NCBI GenBank assembly: GCA_022825665.1
Contig: JAJDWI010000139.1
Coordinates: 1-52,105, forward strand
DNA length: 52,105 nt
Source: Candidatus Poribacteria bacterium
Lineage (GTDB): Bacteria > Poribacteria > WGA-4E > WGA-3G
Reading direction: 5' to 3'
Shown here: one piece after another, positions 51,630-52,105 of the stretch
How positions within the stretch are numbered: position 1 is the first letter of the stretch
Layout: every line of letters begins with the position of its first letter
The notes under the pieces: generated by a model
The model's input: the letters and a program-made list of their open reading frames with translations, nothing else
Databases searched by the model: none
Told to the model about the DNA's origin: nothing
Translations under genes and position numbers: made by a program

Positions 51630-52105
51630 CCACAGCGGAATGAAATGTGTATAGCATCCTATCACCCATAGGTGTCAATTTAAGAACAAGATGCGTTTGT
51701 TTACAGTCGCGCAGTGTATTGTGTTTTTACATTCCGTAGGGGCGAGGTTTCCTCGCCCGCATTCTTACATACAGCCCGTAGGTCGAAGCGAGCAAAATCC
51801 CTCCGACATGTATTATGTCTGAACAAGGATTTTCAGGATAAGAGGCTTGTCTTCCAATGTTCCTTTGTCAAAGGTAACCTTTCATCCTTTGCAATAGAAT
51901 ATATACTCACCAACTCCTAATCCTGTAAATCCTGAAATCCAGTAAATCCTGGTTCAGACAACAAACAATTCAGACAGACAAGAATCACTAAATTGACGCT
52001 TATGGTTACGCACTAAATTGACACCTATATGTATAGCACCTATCACCCTCTCCCAAAGCCCCAGCGGGCGAAAGGTTTATACTTCAACTAAAAAGCCTTA
52101 AATCA
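51630..52105. repeat. Repeat-rich right edge
   Basis: No gene is seen in 51430-52105. A diverged core of the MITE-like family (GATGCGTTTGTTTACAGTCG onward) lies near 51690. GTAGGGGCGAGGTTTCCTCG recurs at about 51737. An inverted pair runs from GTCTGAACAAGGATTTTCAG (51817) to CCTGGTTCAGAC (51948-51959). Two TTACGCACTAAATTGAC-like phrases lie near 51987-52022, and AGCCCCAGCGGGCGAAAGG at about 52059 matches the 40.0-kb family. Confidence 0.65.

Noticed and set aside
51714-51920. Plus-strand 68-residue ORF at the right edge
   Set aside because: It is built from dispersed repeats and has no start signal.

Overview
The window reads as a chromosomal stretch of an uncultivated, diderm, moderately AT-rich bacterium. 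The mixture of a bacterial core genome with D-threonine-aldolase-like, mandelate-racemase-like, phytanoyl-CoA-dioxygenase-like, Gfo/Idh and DUF6599 genes, plus many small palindromic repeats, resembles Candidatus Poribacteria. That placement is an inference from gene content; there is no rRNA here to test it. Almost everything from 4.5 kb onward is on the minus strand.

Layout. 1-4.5 kb: the right end of a TnpB/IS200-IS605-like element, a DUF58 protein, a small lipoprotein, a Gfo/Idh oxidoreductase, then a nest of short repeats around a decayed ISAs1-type transposase. 4.5-12.1 kb: a housekeeping block read leftwards (argD, a LolB-like lipoprotein, ispE, tRNA-Gln, rplY, an amidase, a GerMN protein, pth and a D-threonine-aldolase-like PLP enzyme). 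12.2-13.7 kb: a BglII-type restriction-modification pair. 13.8-17.0 kb: a small catabolic group (enolase-superfamily enzyme, PhyH-type dioxygenase, Gfo/Idh). 17.25-17.78 kb: an IS605-like element with ends, promoter and omegaRNA-like 3' part but no tnpB.

17.8-36.05 kb: a broken-up respiratory complex I locus, transcribed leftwards from a clear sigma70-type promoter at about 36.04 kb. The order is nuoA-B-C, two candidate microproteins, nuoD, a VOC protein, hicB-hicA, gene relics, a zinc-finger/HNH-like/WYL protein, nuoE-F, a coiled-coil membrane protein, nuoG-H-J-K-L, an orphan DNA methyltransferase, a DUF5069 protein, nuoM, and an NhaD-type antiporter. nuoI and nuoN are absent from the window, and the NhaD gene sits where nuoN is normally found.

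36.2-39.9 kb: pdxH, trkH and trkA (K+ uptake). 39.9-40.6 kb: repeat-rich spacer. 40.6-45.7 kb: gcvT-gcvH-gcvP (glycine cleavage) preceded by a HigB/HigA-like toxin-antitoxin pair whose toxin is frameshifted. 45.7-48.5 kb: an amidohydrolase-like protein, a DUF6599 lipoprotein, an LptE-like lipoprotein and a small membrane protein. 48.6-51.4 kb: the canonical rpsO-pnp operon with its own promoter. 51.4-52.1 kb: repeats only.

The most unusual points are the composition of the complex I locus (missing nuoI and nuoN, extra small membrane ORFs and accessory genes between subunits), the tnpB-less IS605-like element with an apparent promoter and omegaRNA, and a family of about 140-bp inverted-repeat elements placed right at gene boundaries.
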